A stretch of 64,000 nucleotides of DNA from Cyclaneusma minus. Taxonomy: Eukaryota > Ascomycota > Leotiomycetes > Marthamycetales > Marthamycetaceae. The notes beneath the pieces were generated by a model. That model was not told the DNA's origin and did no database searches. It was given only the letters and a program-made list of their open reading frames with translations. The stretch lies in contig JAKZHN010000002.1 in the NCBI GenBank assembly GCA_037179335.1, forward strand, positions 62,001-126,000, written 5' to 3'. Shown here piece by piece: positions 1 through 11,500 of the stretch. Positions within the stretch are counted from its first letter, which is position 1; each line of letters opens with the position of its first letter. The position numbers and the translations under genes are program-made.

Positions 1-2577
1 CTGGCGATGTCACCCACGCAGAAACACCCTCCAGGCCCAAGCCGCATGCCTTCCCAATCATCCTCCGCTGGAAAATCCTCGAATAAATCCTCGAATGTAT
101 CCGAAGCTGCAACAGAAGCGACGATTACCGACAGGCGCACTTCTCCAATGCGGAAAGACGGCTCCAGCGACGGGTCAGCCCGCGATGCTACTTCTGCGGA
201 ATTGGCCCAGCTTGCTCGTAGTGGTGTGGTTAAGATAACAACGGACAGCAACGGAAGATTATCCTACACTACAGAGCTAAGGCTCAGGTCAAGCTCGGGT
301 GATTACCGATGGCACTTGGTCAGATGTGTCGAGGTTGACAACATAAATTTTGGAAGCGGCGCGAGTTCCTGGTTCGGCGCCTGCACTGATATCAACGACC
401 ACAAACTCTTGGAAGCCAAGCTGAAGGAAGCCATGGAGTCTAAGAGTAAATTCCTGAGCAATATGTCCCACGAGATACGCACTCCACTCATCGGAATCTC
501 TGGAATGGTGAGCTTCTTACAAGATACGACTCTTAATGAAGAGCAGACGGACTACACGAACACGATTCAAACCAGTGCAACCAGTCTGCTGGCCATTATC
601 AACGACATCCTTGATTTATCAAAGGTGGACGCTGGCATGATGAAGCTTTCTCACGAATGGTTCCATACGCGCTCGTTGATAGAAGACGCTAACGAACTTG
701 TTTCCTCGATGGCGATCTCCAAGCGACTGGAGCTGAATTATGTTGTGGACGAGGATGTTCCAGCAATGGTCAAGGGCGACAAAGTGCGCATCAGACAGGT
801 CCTGCTAAACGTCATCGGCAATGCCATTAAGTTCACTTCTCAAGGCGAAGTTTTCAGTCGTTGCAGGGTCTTTCATGCGCCCTCTTCTGGTCGGATGGCA
901 GACAACGAGATCATGCTGGAGTATTCGATCATCGATACCGGTCGCGGCTTTACTGAACAAGAGGCTGATCTAATATTCAAACCGTTCAGTCAGATTGACG
1001 GGAGCAGTACACGCCAGCATGGAGGCAGTGGCTTGGGACTGGTGATCTCGAGACAACTCGTCGAGCTTCACGGCGGAACAATGCATGGCACTGCTGTGCC
1101 GAATAAGGGCTCCACGTTCACATTTACCGCGAAGTTCAATCTGCCAACTCCGGACGACCACCCTGACACTCCATTATTATTGGATGATAGCCGTGCCGAG
1201 TCCACCAGATCGTCTGTGTCAGTAGAAGTGACTGCCCGTGCCATGAAGCAGGCTGGAGGAAATCCGATTCTAGCTCAGAAACTTATCCAGTCACCTGCAC
1301 CTGTGAGTCCAGCACGCCCTGATGCCGGTGTTGATTCTCCAGCTGTGGCTTCATCGGCAAGCTCTGATCCGTCCGTCCGATCATTTCATACACATTTGAC
1401 TGACAGATCGTCGGCTTCATCTGTGACCACGGGCGTTGCGAACTTTAAAGAAGCGGCGAAAGAAAGCAATGAGGACTTTTCATCCATGAGACTGGCTCTA
1501 CCTGACAAGACATCTTACAGCTCCACTTCGACCACAAACACGCCTTCTCGCGAGGGCAGCGGGTCGTCTACAGATCCCAGCCAATTCCGGCCACCAATGT
1601 ACTCTATTCTGGTCATTTGTCCTCAGGTTCACAGCCGAGAAGCCACCAAACAGCACATTGAAACCACGCTGCCGAAAGACGTACCGCATAACCTGGTGAC
1701 GCTTGCCAGCGTAGCCGAGTCTGAGCACATGATCAGTGGGGAGGATCCGATCATGTTTACACACATTGTCCTTAACCTTGGCTCCCCGGAAGAGATCATT
1801 GCCATGATCGAGCAAATATTCAAGGCGACTCAGCTTCTACAGACGTCGGTCATAATTTTGTCTGACCCGGTTCAGCGACAAGCCGTGATGAAGCTGGAGT
1901 CGAAATTTGATTACGATCAGTTGGCGAAAGAAAACCGTGTAATATTCATTTATAAGCCCGTCAAGCCCTCGAGGTTTGCCGTCATATTTGATCCTTACCG
2001 CCAGCGCGATCTCAGTACTGATCGCAACCGATCAAGTGCCCAGCAGCACGTAGCCAATCAGAAGCAAAACTATGTTGAAGCCGAGAGGAGGTTAGGAAAC
2101 AAGGGCTACAAGGTACTCCTCGTGGAAGACAATCTTGTCAACCAAAAGGTACTCCTGAAGTACCTAGGAAAGGTCGGCATCGAGGTTGAATTGGCACTCG
2201 ACGGCGTGGAGTGTACAGAAATGGTTTTTGCTCGTTCCCACGGTTTCTATTCCCTGATACTGGTAAGTGATCCCGGATCTGATAATTTCGGCCTCGCCTA
2301 ACGTGTGATACAGTGTGATCTTCACATGCCGCGCAAAGACGGCTATCAAACGTGTCGCGAGATACGGGAATGGGAACGGAAGGAAAAATTTCCGCAGATG
2401 CCGATGATCGCGCTATCGGCGAATGTCATGGCTGATGTCCTGGACAATTGCCTTGCTGCTGGCTTCAATAGCTATGTCACCAAGCCTGTGGACTTTAAGG
2501 AGCTGAGCAACGCTATGTCGAAGCTTCTCGACCCCAGCCTCGCGTCATCCAAGACCCACGAGTTCGCGCACTCGTGA
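1..2577 (+). CDS. Hybrid sensor histidine kinase, 3' part (5' end outside window)
   Basis: A two-component hybrid kinase: it autophosphorylates on His and passes phosphate to its own receiver domain, then normally to a phosphotransfer protein upstream of stress MAPK signalling. The frame is open from base 1, so the start and any further sensor domains probably lie upstream. Visible in order, counting from the Met at 7: a PAS/PAC-like segment (about 85-130, ending GACTDINDHK), a HisKA domain with H-box SNMSHEIRTPL (His codon at 469-471), and an HATPase domain with N-box LLNVIGNAIKFT, G1 DTGRGF and G2 GGSGLGLVIS. A Ser/Thr-rich linker follows, then a receiver domain (LLVEDN, CDLHMP, TKPVD). One 51-base phase-0 intron, 2263-2313 (gtaagt...acag), lies just before the phosphoacceptor segment CDLHMP. 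No HAMP repeats are seen, so it is not a Nik1-type kinase as far as visible. I cannot assign its fungal kinase group. Confidence 0.9.
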
Positions 2578-3780
2578 TACCAGCCAGGCCCTTTGTGCTC
2601 CTGCATCCTCGGAGTTTATGGTTCTTAATGTTATGTCACCGCATCAGAGCGTATTGCATGTGCGCTCGGCGTTGTGGGTTTGCTAGGACTTCTGTTCCCA
2701 TTATCCTTCAAGCATGTATCATAGGTGGCGCGAGGTGGTCTTCTTTATTGTTAGAGCCTTCTCTTCATCGAGCGGAAGTATCATGATATTTGGGGGGTTA
2801 ATGGTGGTTCGGATCCCGTTCCTCGTTTGGCGGGCTAGGTTTGAAGGAGGAATTCTGGGGCCTCGTGGGCTTGAAGGAGCGGAATTGGCAGGTCGGTTCC
2901 CCCATGGCCTAGGCGGTGGTTGTGGGTCGGGGGAGCTCTGAGTATATGTCTTTTCTTAGGAAGCAAGTAGGTAGAGGAAATTGTCTCGGAATATTCTCAA
3001 TCACTGTCGATATTCTCGATCACTGTCGACATTCTCAAACAAGTAAACAAAAGACGCGACGCATGCTCTTGCCCTAGCCCTAGCGTATGTCCCAAGTCTT
3101 TTCTAGGTACAGCCTCGTCGGTTAGATGCTTTTTGCCTCTAGCCGAGTCTTAGAAGCCTCGTTGATCGATGACCTGCAGAAGTTGGAAAACAAAGCACCA
3201 GATGCCAAGTACACTCGTACACTGCAAATAATATTATGTACAGAATTCTAGAGGCCATAATACAAGCACTATGAAAACAACCCGAATAAATGCGGTCTAG
3301 ATCTCTGAACATAGAGCTTTGCTTGAAGTCGGGTCCAGGGGCAGTGCAGAAGAATGGTCACCACGAGGGCGCGGTTACACGGGAAAGCTGGGGACCGCCG
3401 GGGGTCGAGCCTCGTGGGGCCCGTGCACGAATCAACAGCCAATCAGCGCAGCCCACACACACAAACGAAAGCTGGGTCATCCAGCCTTTTCAAGGCCTCG
3501 TCTGTTCTTTCATCCACAACAACACACCCACGACGATTGCGACCAGCAACCACCACCTTCCTGCCTCTCAACTACTCAAACACACAACCCTTCTACTCTC
3601 TTCTGCGCCCACTGTATACAGTCTGCATTAGGAATATACCAGCAATCGCCATCAAGCCGCACCGCGCTCTCTTGCGACCGCCCAGCTTTTCGAGGCTGCG
3701 CGCAAGCGATTCCGTCAACTTCGGCACCATCCCGACGCCAACACACTGCTCACACCCTACCACACCAAAAGCTGCCCGCA
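2578..3780. other. Intergenic: kinase 3' flank and promoter/5'UTR of next gene
   Basis: No gene is supported here. At 2992-3037 a 19-base unit (tattctcaatcactgtcga) is repeated about 2.5 times. At 3073-3085 there is a cctagccctagcg motif. From about 3480 the sequence is pyrimidine/CA-rich, as in fungal 5' leaders. The frame of the downstream gene stays open up to 3319, but the predicted extra residues look like translated leader. Confidence 0.5.
2992..3037. repeat. Short tandem repeat, 19-base unit x 2.5
   Basis: Unit tattctcaatcactgtcga, then tattctcgatcactgtcga, then cattctcaa. Noncoding, between the kinase and the next gene. Confidence 0.8.
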
Positions 3781-6700
3781 ATGGCTACTACCAGGAAGGG
3801 CAGATCGAAGGCCACCGCGCCGTCGACGCCGTTTCCAGCTACTCCCGCAGCAGGTCGTGCGCAATCCACTCGCAAATCCACGCGCCATAACCCCAGTCCC
3901 AGCGGCTTAATGTCCCTCTCACCACCCAGAAGGAAGCCGCGCGCCAAGAAGACGAAGGAGCCTAAGCCATCCCCCGACCCTGCCACTGGTCGCGTGCCTG
4001 TCGTCTTCAAGTTCCCAGAGAACAGCGCAGAAATATCTACGTCCAATGGACAAACCGATAACGCCAATGGCACCCCTAATACCCCCAAAACCGGCATTAA
4101 GTTCGTCGACCAACCAACCGAAGAAGAAGAGATGGCTCTGGCAGTATCGCGACCTAGTCGCACTCCTCTAACATCATCGCCCTCGCGCAAAGTACAATCT
4201 CCCGCTGTGGCATCGCCGCTCCGAGAAGAACTTAACAGTGATTCTGCTCCTTCCCATGAAGGCGCAGCTTCATCTTCTTCTCAACAGCAGTCTTTGCGCA
4301 AAGCGCAGTCTCCCGCCATGCCATCCCCTCTCCGCGAAGTGCTCACTAGTGATTCTGGTCCTTCCAGTGGAGCAGCGGCTTCACCATCTTCTTCTCAACA
4401 GCAGTCTTCGCGCAAAGCGCAATCACCCGCTGTGCCGTCTCCTCTCCGAGAAGTGCGAACCAGTGATTGTGCTCCTTCTCGTGGAGCGGCGATCTCATCT
4501 CCCCAACAGTCATCTCCCTCTATCTCTACAGCTGATCCTTCCGACCTACTTCCTCAAGCTCATGCGTCCCCAAGTCCCGCTACTTACCAGAGCCGAAGTC
4601 GACCAATCCCCCTCGAAATTCTCCACGCCCATACACAGCAAACCTTATGGGAGGCGGGCCTACAAGACGAGCATGCAAGGGAACCTCGTCTCGTTAGCGG
4701 CGACCATCCCTTCTTTGCTGAGCCTCCCTCGCCGGACACATTCAAGGATGTGGACCCTGCTTTACAAGATAGGCCTAAGGCCGAAAGCAGTCGAGTGTGG
4801 CGCAACTCGATCCGCGGTTACACAGAGCCAGACTACGAGAACCCAAACGGTGAAGACATGCACGATTTCGAGCGGGATGAGATTAGACAACAGAGGGGCG
4901 AGGATTACAGGAAGCTGAAAGCACTTGGGCATGATATCAGGTCGCGCAATCGCGCATCACCCGATCGTGAGACAACTCTCGTCTACCCTCACCCTTTCCT
5001 CGTAGCATTAGGACATGAGAAATATCGTGGCGAGCTAGTAACCGCCAACGAAGTCGCTCTCGTGTCCACAGTTCTTGACAAGTATCGAGAGGACCCGGAA
5101 TTTTTCGTTGACTATTTTCAAGACATGGATAGATATCAGAATGGCATGAAGGCCGCCCAGCGGGCCCAGCGACGTTCGATGCTTCCAGCGCATCCCTTGT
5201 CGATAGCAGCGCAGCAACTGGCGAAGTCGAATCGCAAATGGAGCGCCCCGAAGAGCGCGCCCAGAAAGCGAGCTCGCAGCGTTGCGGACGAGGAACCCAC
5301 TGCGAAGCGTCACCAGACTAACCATGCGAGCACCTTAGTGACCCAGGGTACTCAAACTGACCATGACAAGGAGAACTCGGAGCCTGCCGACGCGTCTTCT
5401 CAGACTGCTGCCGATGCGTCTCCTCAGGCTCATACACCTCCTCGCCAGGCCGACAGCCCACCTCCTCTACAGCGCGCGCCTCCACCACCTCGTACTCCTT
5501 CGCCCCAACGTAACCGTGCCCCCCGCACCCCTGTTCACCAGGAACCTGCCAACGGCCATCAAGACGCGCCTCATACCGCGCCTGCCGTCCTTAACCGCGC
5601 CAATCTCGAGCCAGCTACCTGGCGAGCCAGCATTGCCAACTTCGCTTCCAAAATCTACAGTCCGTTCCGCGCTGGAGGGACTAGAGGCACTGCTGTTGGC
5701 GCACAGAACGGTGCCAACGACGTTGCCACTGGAGATCGAGAGATGGGAAACCAGTCGGCACCTACAGGAGCCGCTACTGCGAGCTCAGCCGCCGATAATA
5801 CCTCAAATACCGATGGAGATGTCACCATGAACGACATGAGCCAGCCCAGCATCCCGTCAGATAGCTCACCTCACCAGAGCCCCAATACCACTGCTTCTTC
5901 AACGTCGGGTCTTCAAACTGTTGTTCTCCCGAATGGAGAAGAGGTGGGCGTCTTCAACCCTTCACCAGCCCCCCAGCGCCGCAAATCCTCCAGTTTCGCA
6001 CAAGATGGTTCTGCTTGGTACTCGGCACCTCTCAAACGTCGCAACGAGGACAACATTGAAGAACGCCAACACAAGCGGGCCAAGATCCCGGTGGCCGAGT
6101 CTGCCCAACGAAAGCACCGACCATACCCTTCGAGACAATCTAAGCGTGTGATCAAAAGGCACGTGGTTTGGGCGGACCACGCTGGCCGTAAGTTATGTGA
6201 GATGCAGTCGCCGAAACCATACCTTTCACCTGGCGAGGCGCCCCCGCCTCTACGTGCCCCAATTCAGCAATCACCCTCGGTCTTGGCTGATGCCAAAAAG
6301 CTTGCACCGGTGACATCTGCAGGCTTTGGACGTCTTTCGGATGGTGGATTTGGCTTCGCAGACGACATGTCCGATTATTCGTCGGATGAAGAAGATGCAG
6401 AGGACGAGGAAGCCCGTCGCCAGAGAGAACGACAGGAACAGCAGAAGTTGAAAGAGCAGTCGAAGTACCTCCCCAAGAGCCCAAGTCGTCTGCGCGAGAC
6501 GACTATTATGTCGCCCATCCAGGAAAGGAACGCCGCGGCCTCTTCTTCATCGGTCCCTGATTCATCTTCATCAGTTGTCGCTTCGTCTTCATCGGTCGCC
6601 GCTTCATCTTCGGTGGTCGCTGCTTCATCTCTATCGGACAACTCTCAAGCCTTAGTAGAGCATGTCCCTGCCGAGATTAACAAACTGGATGACATCTTGA

Positions 6701-6996
6701 GGCGATATCTCCCACCAATCCAGGACGAGGAGCTTGACATTTCCTTGAGCCAGCGCATTCAGAATGCCCTGAATGACATGGAAGGACCGCCCAGCAGCTA
6801 CGCGAAGAGTGTGATGAATCTGCCGATGTGGGCTTTGTTGGAGCTCGCGCGACGCATTGAGGCTGATGATAACACTTCGAACTGGCTCTACACTTTCCTG
6901 AACTCGGTGCTGAACGATGCGGAAGAGATGTGGGACGAGGACACTGCAATGGAAGCTACTTTGCAACAGTTGCTGAGCGTGATGGAGAATGAATGA
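3781..6996 (+). CDS. Large disordered protein of unknown function, 1071 aa
   Basis: I do not recognise this protein. The start at 3781 was chosen because it follows a CT/CA-rich leader and opens with a basic segment (MATTRKGRSK). An upstream in-frame Met at 3319 would add 154 leader-like residues. Most of the protein is Ser/Pro/Ala/Gln-rich and probably disordered, with basic nuclear-localisation-like clusters (RRKPRAKKTKEPK; PRKRARS). About 4183-4510 encodes three imperfect repeats of about 40 residues built around SRKAQSPAVPSPLRE. An acidic patch (SDEEDAEDEEARR) and a poly-Ser run precede a more ordered, helical-looking C-terminus of about 110 residues beginning around INKLDDILRRYLPP. Nuclear location is inferred from the basic clusters. 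The single uninterrupted 3.2-kb frame supports a real gene. Confidence 0.8.
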   Translation: MATTRKGRSKATAPSTPFPATPAAGRAQSTRKSTRHNPSPSGLMSLSPPRRKPRAKKTKEPKPSPDPATGRVPVVFKFPENSAEISTSNGQTDNANGTPNTPKTGIKFVDQPTEEEEMALAVSRPSRTPLTSSPSRKVQSPAVASPLREELNSDSAPSHEGAASSSSQQQSLRKAQSPAMPSPLREVLTSDSGPSSGAAASPSSSQQQSSRKAQSPAVPSPLREVRTSDCAPSRGAAISSPQQSSPSISTADPSDLLPQAHASPSPATYQSRSRPIPLEILHAHTQQTLWEAGLQDEHAREPRLVSGDHPFFAEPPSPDTFKDVDPALQDRPKAESSRVWRNSIRGYTEPDYENPNGEDMHDFERDEIRQQRGEDYRKLKALGHDIRSRNRASPDRETTLVYPHPFLVALGHEKYRGELVTANEVALVSTVLDKYREDPEFFVDYFQDMDRYQNGMKAAQRAQRRSMLPAHPLSIAAQQLAKSNRKWSAPKSAPRKRARSVADEEPTAKRHQTNHASTLVTQGTQTDHDKENSEPADASSQTAADASPQAHTPPRQADSPPPLQRAPPPPRTPSPQRNRAPRTPVHQEPANGHQDAPHTAPAVLNRANLEPATWRASIANFASKIYSPFRAGGTRGTAVGAQNGANDVATGDREMGNQSAPTGAATASSAADNTSNTDGDVTMNDMSQPSIPSDSSPHQSPNTTASSTSGLQTVVLPNGEEVGVFNPSPAPQRRKSSSFAQDGSAWYSAPLKRRNEDNIEERQHKRAKIPVAESAQRKHRPYPSRQSKRVIKRHVVWADHAGRKLCEMQSPKPYLSPGEAPPPLRAPIQQSPSVLADAKKLAPVTSAGFGRLSDGGFGFADDMSDYSSDEEDAEDEEARRQRERQEQQKLKEQSKYLPKSPSRLRETTIMSPIQERNAAASSSSVPDSSSSVVASSSSVAASSSVVAASSLSDNSQALVEHVPAEINKLDDILRRYLPPIQDEELDISLSQRIQNALNDMEGPPSSYAKSVMNLPMWALLELARRIEADDNTSNWLYTFLNSVLNDAEEMWDEDTAMEATLQQLLSVMENE
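4183..4510 (+). repeat. Triplicated coding repeat, about 40 residues per unit
   Basis: Inside the disordered protein gene three tandem units share SRKAQSPA-x-PSPLRE-x-x-SD-x-x-PS with Gln/Ser-rich spacers. DNA similarity is high between units two and three (cgcaaagcgca, cctctccg, agaagtg), so the duplications are fairly recent or kept homogeneous. Confidence 0.8.
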
Positions 6997-8570
6997 TACG
7001 GAAGAGGAAGAGCTTTAGGAGGGGGGCCTCATGTAGAGTGTGTCAAATAGCGTGTGGTTCTGCAATTGGTTTTCTGCATGGTTTCTGCATTTGGTTTTCT
7101 GCATGGTTTCTGCATTGGTACTTGGTTTTCTGGCGTACGGGGGTTTTCTGCTTGGGCGACGGGAAAAAGCATAGCGGTCGTCAGCACGCGACATGGCATC
7201 AACGAAGGGCGGCGTTCTGGTTCATGGGACTGGCCTTCGGGCACTGTTCATGTCGATACTTTGCGATGGCTGTATAGAGTAGATACCAGACCCCACGTGG
7301 TCTTGCTTTTTCGGGAGTGGCGGCGGTTGGCCTCATGGCAATGTTGGGATATTGTGGTGGGATGAAGCAGCAGCGGCGGGCAGTCGGGTGGCCCTCAGTT
7401 CTCCTCAGTTCTCCTCATCGGCACTCCCTCCTCCCCCCACTTCCAGGTTTCCGGCTTCCATCCACTCCACACTCGCCTTCGGCCAACCCTTTCGAGACCC
7501 ATATCCGGCTGGCGTTCTTAATGAGCTTTTGCTCACGCAGCAGTCGGATCGGTCTTGATTGTGGTTGTGGCGTATGTGCGTTGTGTGTTCTCGTGGTTTG
7601 GAAGGCGGAGTCTGGATTTGGGGATGGAGGGTTTGCTGATGAGGAGGCTGGAGGTTGGTGATGGCTGCGTTGGCTGGTGGTGGATACATATCTGTGGAGT
7701 GTGCTCCCAGGGGCTGCAATAGGCGCCCAACTTTGTATTGTTAGAGTACTGGTACGAGTATCTGAAGATATACTTGATCCCCCTTACTTGATTAGACTTG
7801 CCTTTGATGTGGTGTGATCTCATGGATGTTAGTAATGAGTGACCTGTGGAGTGAGTGTTTTAGCCAGGGACTTGTCAAGCGTATAGCCATGTCATGATTT
7901 AGGCGCCGAGAGGCTACGCAGAAGGCACCAAGCTTGGTAGGCTCTCGGGCGGGTGCGCCGGCGGTGTCGTAGAGTAGCAGTGCATCGAGATCTTAGAAGC
8001 CAGTGCCGTCAATGGAAGCCGCCAGATGGTGATTATCGAGGCTACTTGAATTCTAACGAGTACTAGTATCGGCAATGGTATCAATTGGGCATGCTCGAAA
8101 GCCCAATGCTCACAACGTTAATATGTAATCCGGCAAACTTAGCCTTCGCAGCTAGATGGCAGGCGGACCTTGTCTGGCACCGAACATGGGAAAAGACACG
8201 AGATAGAGCAATCTTAATAACAGAGCATGGACTGCAGATGAGCCCCAGTGATTACGGATGCTGACATTGGAGCAAAGCCCGGACGAACAAGACTTCCAGC
8301 AAATAGACCTTAATTTTCGGGGACCGCAAAGCCTATTTGGATGCTTCCCTACATGTACCGGACTAGCTGAGGAGGCCGGGCGCAAGCCACAAAGTAGCAT
8401 AAACGCTCGCCGACATCATACTACTAGCCAGCACCCGCCCGAGTCGCAATCCTGCCTCAACGAGCCGCAATCCTGTCCGCCCGAAACTGCCACCGTGGAA
8501 AAGCCAAGAGCCATGAATCCCGTCACGACCAACAGCTGAGCCCACGCCCGGTGATGTGCAGCTGAAGATG
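6997..8570. other. Intergenic, 1.6 kb, no gene supported
   Basis: This holds the 3' flank of the disordered-protein gene and the upstream region of the Lte1-like gene. At 7057-7132 the words ggttttctgcat and ggtttctgcat alternate in an imperfect tandem array. The open frames present are short, overlap each other on both strands and resemble no family I know. Confidence 0.45.
7057..7132. repeat. Imperfect tandem repeat (ggttttctgcat / ggtttctgcat)
   Basis: Five to six alternating copies of ggttttctgcat-like and ggtttctgcat-like words, about 60 bases after the stop codon at 6996. It could lie in the 3'UTR. Confidence 0.75.
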
Positions 8571-11500
8571 GAGGACCAGCCAGCTGTGGACAGCCCTGCA
8601 AGGGCGACCAGGACCGCCCAAGAGGCGCGACAACCGCCACGAGGAGGCCGCGCTCGCGGAATGTCAGCCGGTACATGTAAAGACAGGAAGCAGTCGCAGC
8701 TCGAGCCGATCTCGAGGGGATACAGTACGAACACCCGGCCAAGGCAACTCGCGAATGGGGATTCGGACGCGGCCGAGGGCAGTCCACGACGGAATTATGC
8801 TGTCGCGAACGTTGGGAACAATGGCAGAATATACCTGCGGTACGAGCCTTGCTCTCTCCAATTGTTCAATTGCTGATTTTCCACTGCAGTCCCACCGTCA
8901 GGCCTGGGAACCAGCGCTATCCGCCCTCGTCTTTTGCTTTCCCTATCACGCCTCCGAGCTCTGCTGGCCTCGATGCACTGCTTTCCCGCGGACCGCGAAA
9001 GGGGACAGGCTTCGATGTTAACTTCTGGACTCCGAGTCGAACACCAGGAACACCAGCCCAGAGTCCAGGCGACCACGATTTCCCACCTAGAAATGAGGCG
9101 ACATCACCCCGTTCGAGTCACCGACGTGCTTATTCTCATTCGACTGTGTCTGAGCATCAACAAGCCTCCGATTCTGGCACTTTCAGGGTTGTAATAGAAC
9201 GGCCGGGCATGCCGGAACCACGGCCGAAGACTGCGGATGAGCCCGAGGCAGCGTCCAGGGGGGGAGGACTACCTTTGGAAGTCAACATACCATCCTACAA
9301 AATAGGCACTCCGCGCTTCAGTAAACATGGCACTCCGTTCTTTCGAGCCTCCTCATATGCACCTTCCGATGATATCCGATCAAGTATCGTCTCTCTCAGG
9401 GACACTTCAAAACGAGACCAAAATGCCCTCCATCCAGACGTGGCTCTTTCTAAGCGACATTCTTTTGCCTCGCCGCATGCGCATTTTTTCCACGCGACAA
9501 ATAATCCTTCTCTTTTCTCCCTGCCGGCGACGCCTCGACCGAGGTCCTGCATCGAGCCGGATATGTTTAACGATCTGACACTCAAGCCTGGGTGCGATGA
9601 TCCGTCAGTCGTGAGATACAGTTCCTCGACAGGGACTATCACCGCTGCTACACCGGCGCGGCTGATTGCAGAGATTACATCGCCCAGCTTCTTGGATTAT
9701 GACCTATTATCGGACTTCTTCCTGACGTTCCGCGCTTTCCTCTCAACTGCCGATTTGCTAGCCATGTTATTCGCCCGTCTAAGATGGGCTCTGACAAGAG
9801 ATGATGAGATTGGAATGATTGTGCGAGTGCGGACTTTCGTGGCGATCCGACATTGGGTCTTGAATTACTTTATGGATGATTTTGTCGGCGACTATGACCT
9901 GCGCCAGGGATTTTGCAAGCTGATGAATGATTTTGTGGACGAGATATCATCGGGTCCAATACCAAAACCAAACAAACTAAAAATCTTGACGGAGCTGAAG
10001 AAATGCTGGCGACGAACCTGTGGCCTTTACTGGAATGGGCCAAGACTTATTGGTGATTCGGACTCAGAATCTCCTTTAGCGATCGGTGGTGGATCAGGGG
10101 GATCTGAAGCGACGCCTGGTCGAGCTGACGATTCAAGGGCGTTCCCCGGAGCACCCCACCTCGAAGAGTTTGTGTTGCGGCCTGCTTCTTCTGGGGCTCA
10201 GGGCGGTGCACCCGAAGCCTCCCACACCCGTCAGTTCCAAACCCCAGAGCCTGTGTTGCAAGAAACACGTGGACTGGAGGAGGAAGCACCGTTGTCACCA
10301 CAGAGCGTCAAGAGCGAGGACTTCGTCTCTTGTTCTCTGCCCTCGAAATCCCGTGCCCCGCCAGTTGGGCCGAGAATGCCATTGGCTGCTCATCCGGTAC
10401 ATGCCAGCAATGATCATGCACCAGCTATTGCTACAACACCGCGAGCACTCACTGGCAAGCGCGTCCGCCCGGCGGCCCACGCCCATAACCGAAGCGGTAG
10501 TTTCTCGGATTCTCTACGAGGTAAACAGAGCCAAGGATCCCTTGCAAAATCGCTATACAAGGAAACAGAACTTCTTATGTCTCTCCCTTTTGCCGGGAGT
10601 CTTGTCCGAGGGAACGTACTGCCGCCTGCCCAGCCATACTTTGAAGCTTTGGCGCCAGCGACACCCTCGGAAACCAGCATGGTAATGACTTTGTCTCCAT
10701 GGGCTTCTGCTGGCCATAACAAAGAAGCTTCTGCTATGTCTGGACCGGGAATGAGGAGATTGCTGGGAAGTGTTAGACGAGCTCTCAGCACCAAGAACGG
10801 CCAAAGCCCTATTGCTGCTTCCCCTGCGGCCGGGAGCTTTCCTCATCTTCCTCCCTTGGGCCACCGTGGCGCTACGACCAATCGCTTACCTGGCTCTGCG
10901 GTTGTTCCACAGTCGCGTTCACGGCTTGCAGATCCTAATACGCCTATGCGTATCGACTTGCTAGGCGCCGAGGCCGCGGAAGATTTTAAGAAGGCTGTCA
11001 GAGACGACTCAGAAGCTTCCGAGGAGCGCGAGGGCAAGGATGGATCTAAGGTTCGAAGCCAAGAGTCAACTTATGTACCTCCCGTGCCGGAAACTCGCTC
11101 CACCGAGACTTTAAGGCAACAAGAAGTCACTGCTCCAGGGGCCGAGGGAGCACGAAGTAGAGCTGCGGTGAGCGAGATGACGATGGGCAGTGAGTCCATC
11201 GTCATCGTCGATGATACCACCCCCGCGCTCTACAGGCAACCACCAACTGCGGTGGCCCCTCTTAATATGCCAACCCCTCCAGACTCTGGAGCAGACGCTC
11301 TAGCAGACACCACGCCTCCTCACACACCTCCTGGCCTCCTTACCAGAGTACCACATCGGTCTTCGGTACCTGTAGACCAGCATAGCAGCCGCATCGCATC
11401 TGCCGAAAGGACACCGTCTCTTATTCGGGCTGTACACAGGACATCTGAACTTTACAAGTCGTCAAGCGGTGATATAGCTCATCGACGCTCGCACGCCCCG

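Noticed and set aside
3319..3780. Longer start for the disordered protein
   Set aside because: The added residues are translated CA/CT-rich leader, and the ATG at 3781 has a better context and a typical basic N-terminus.
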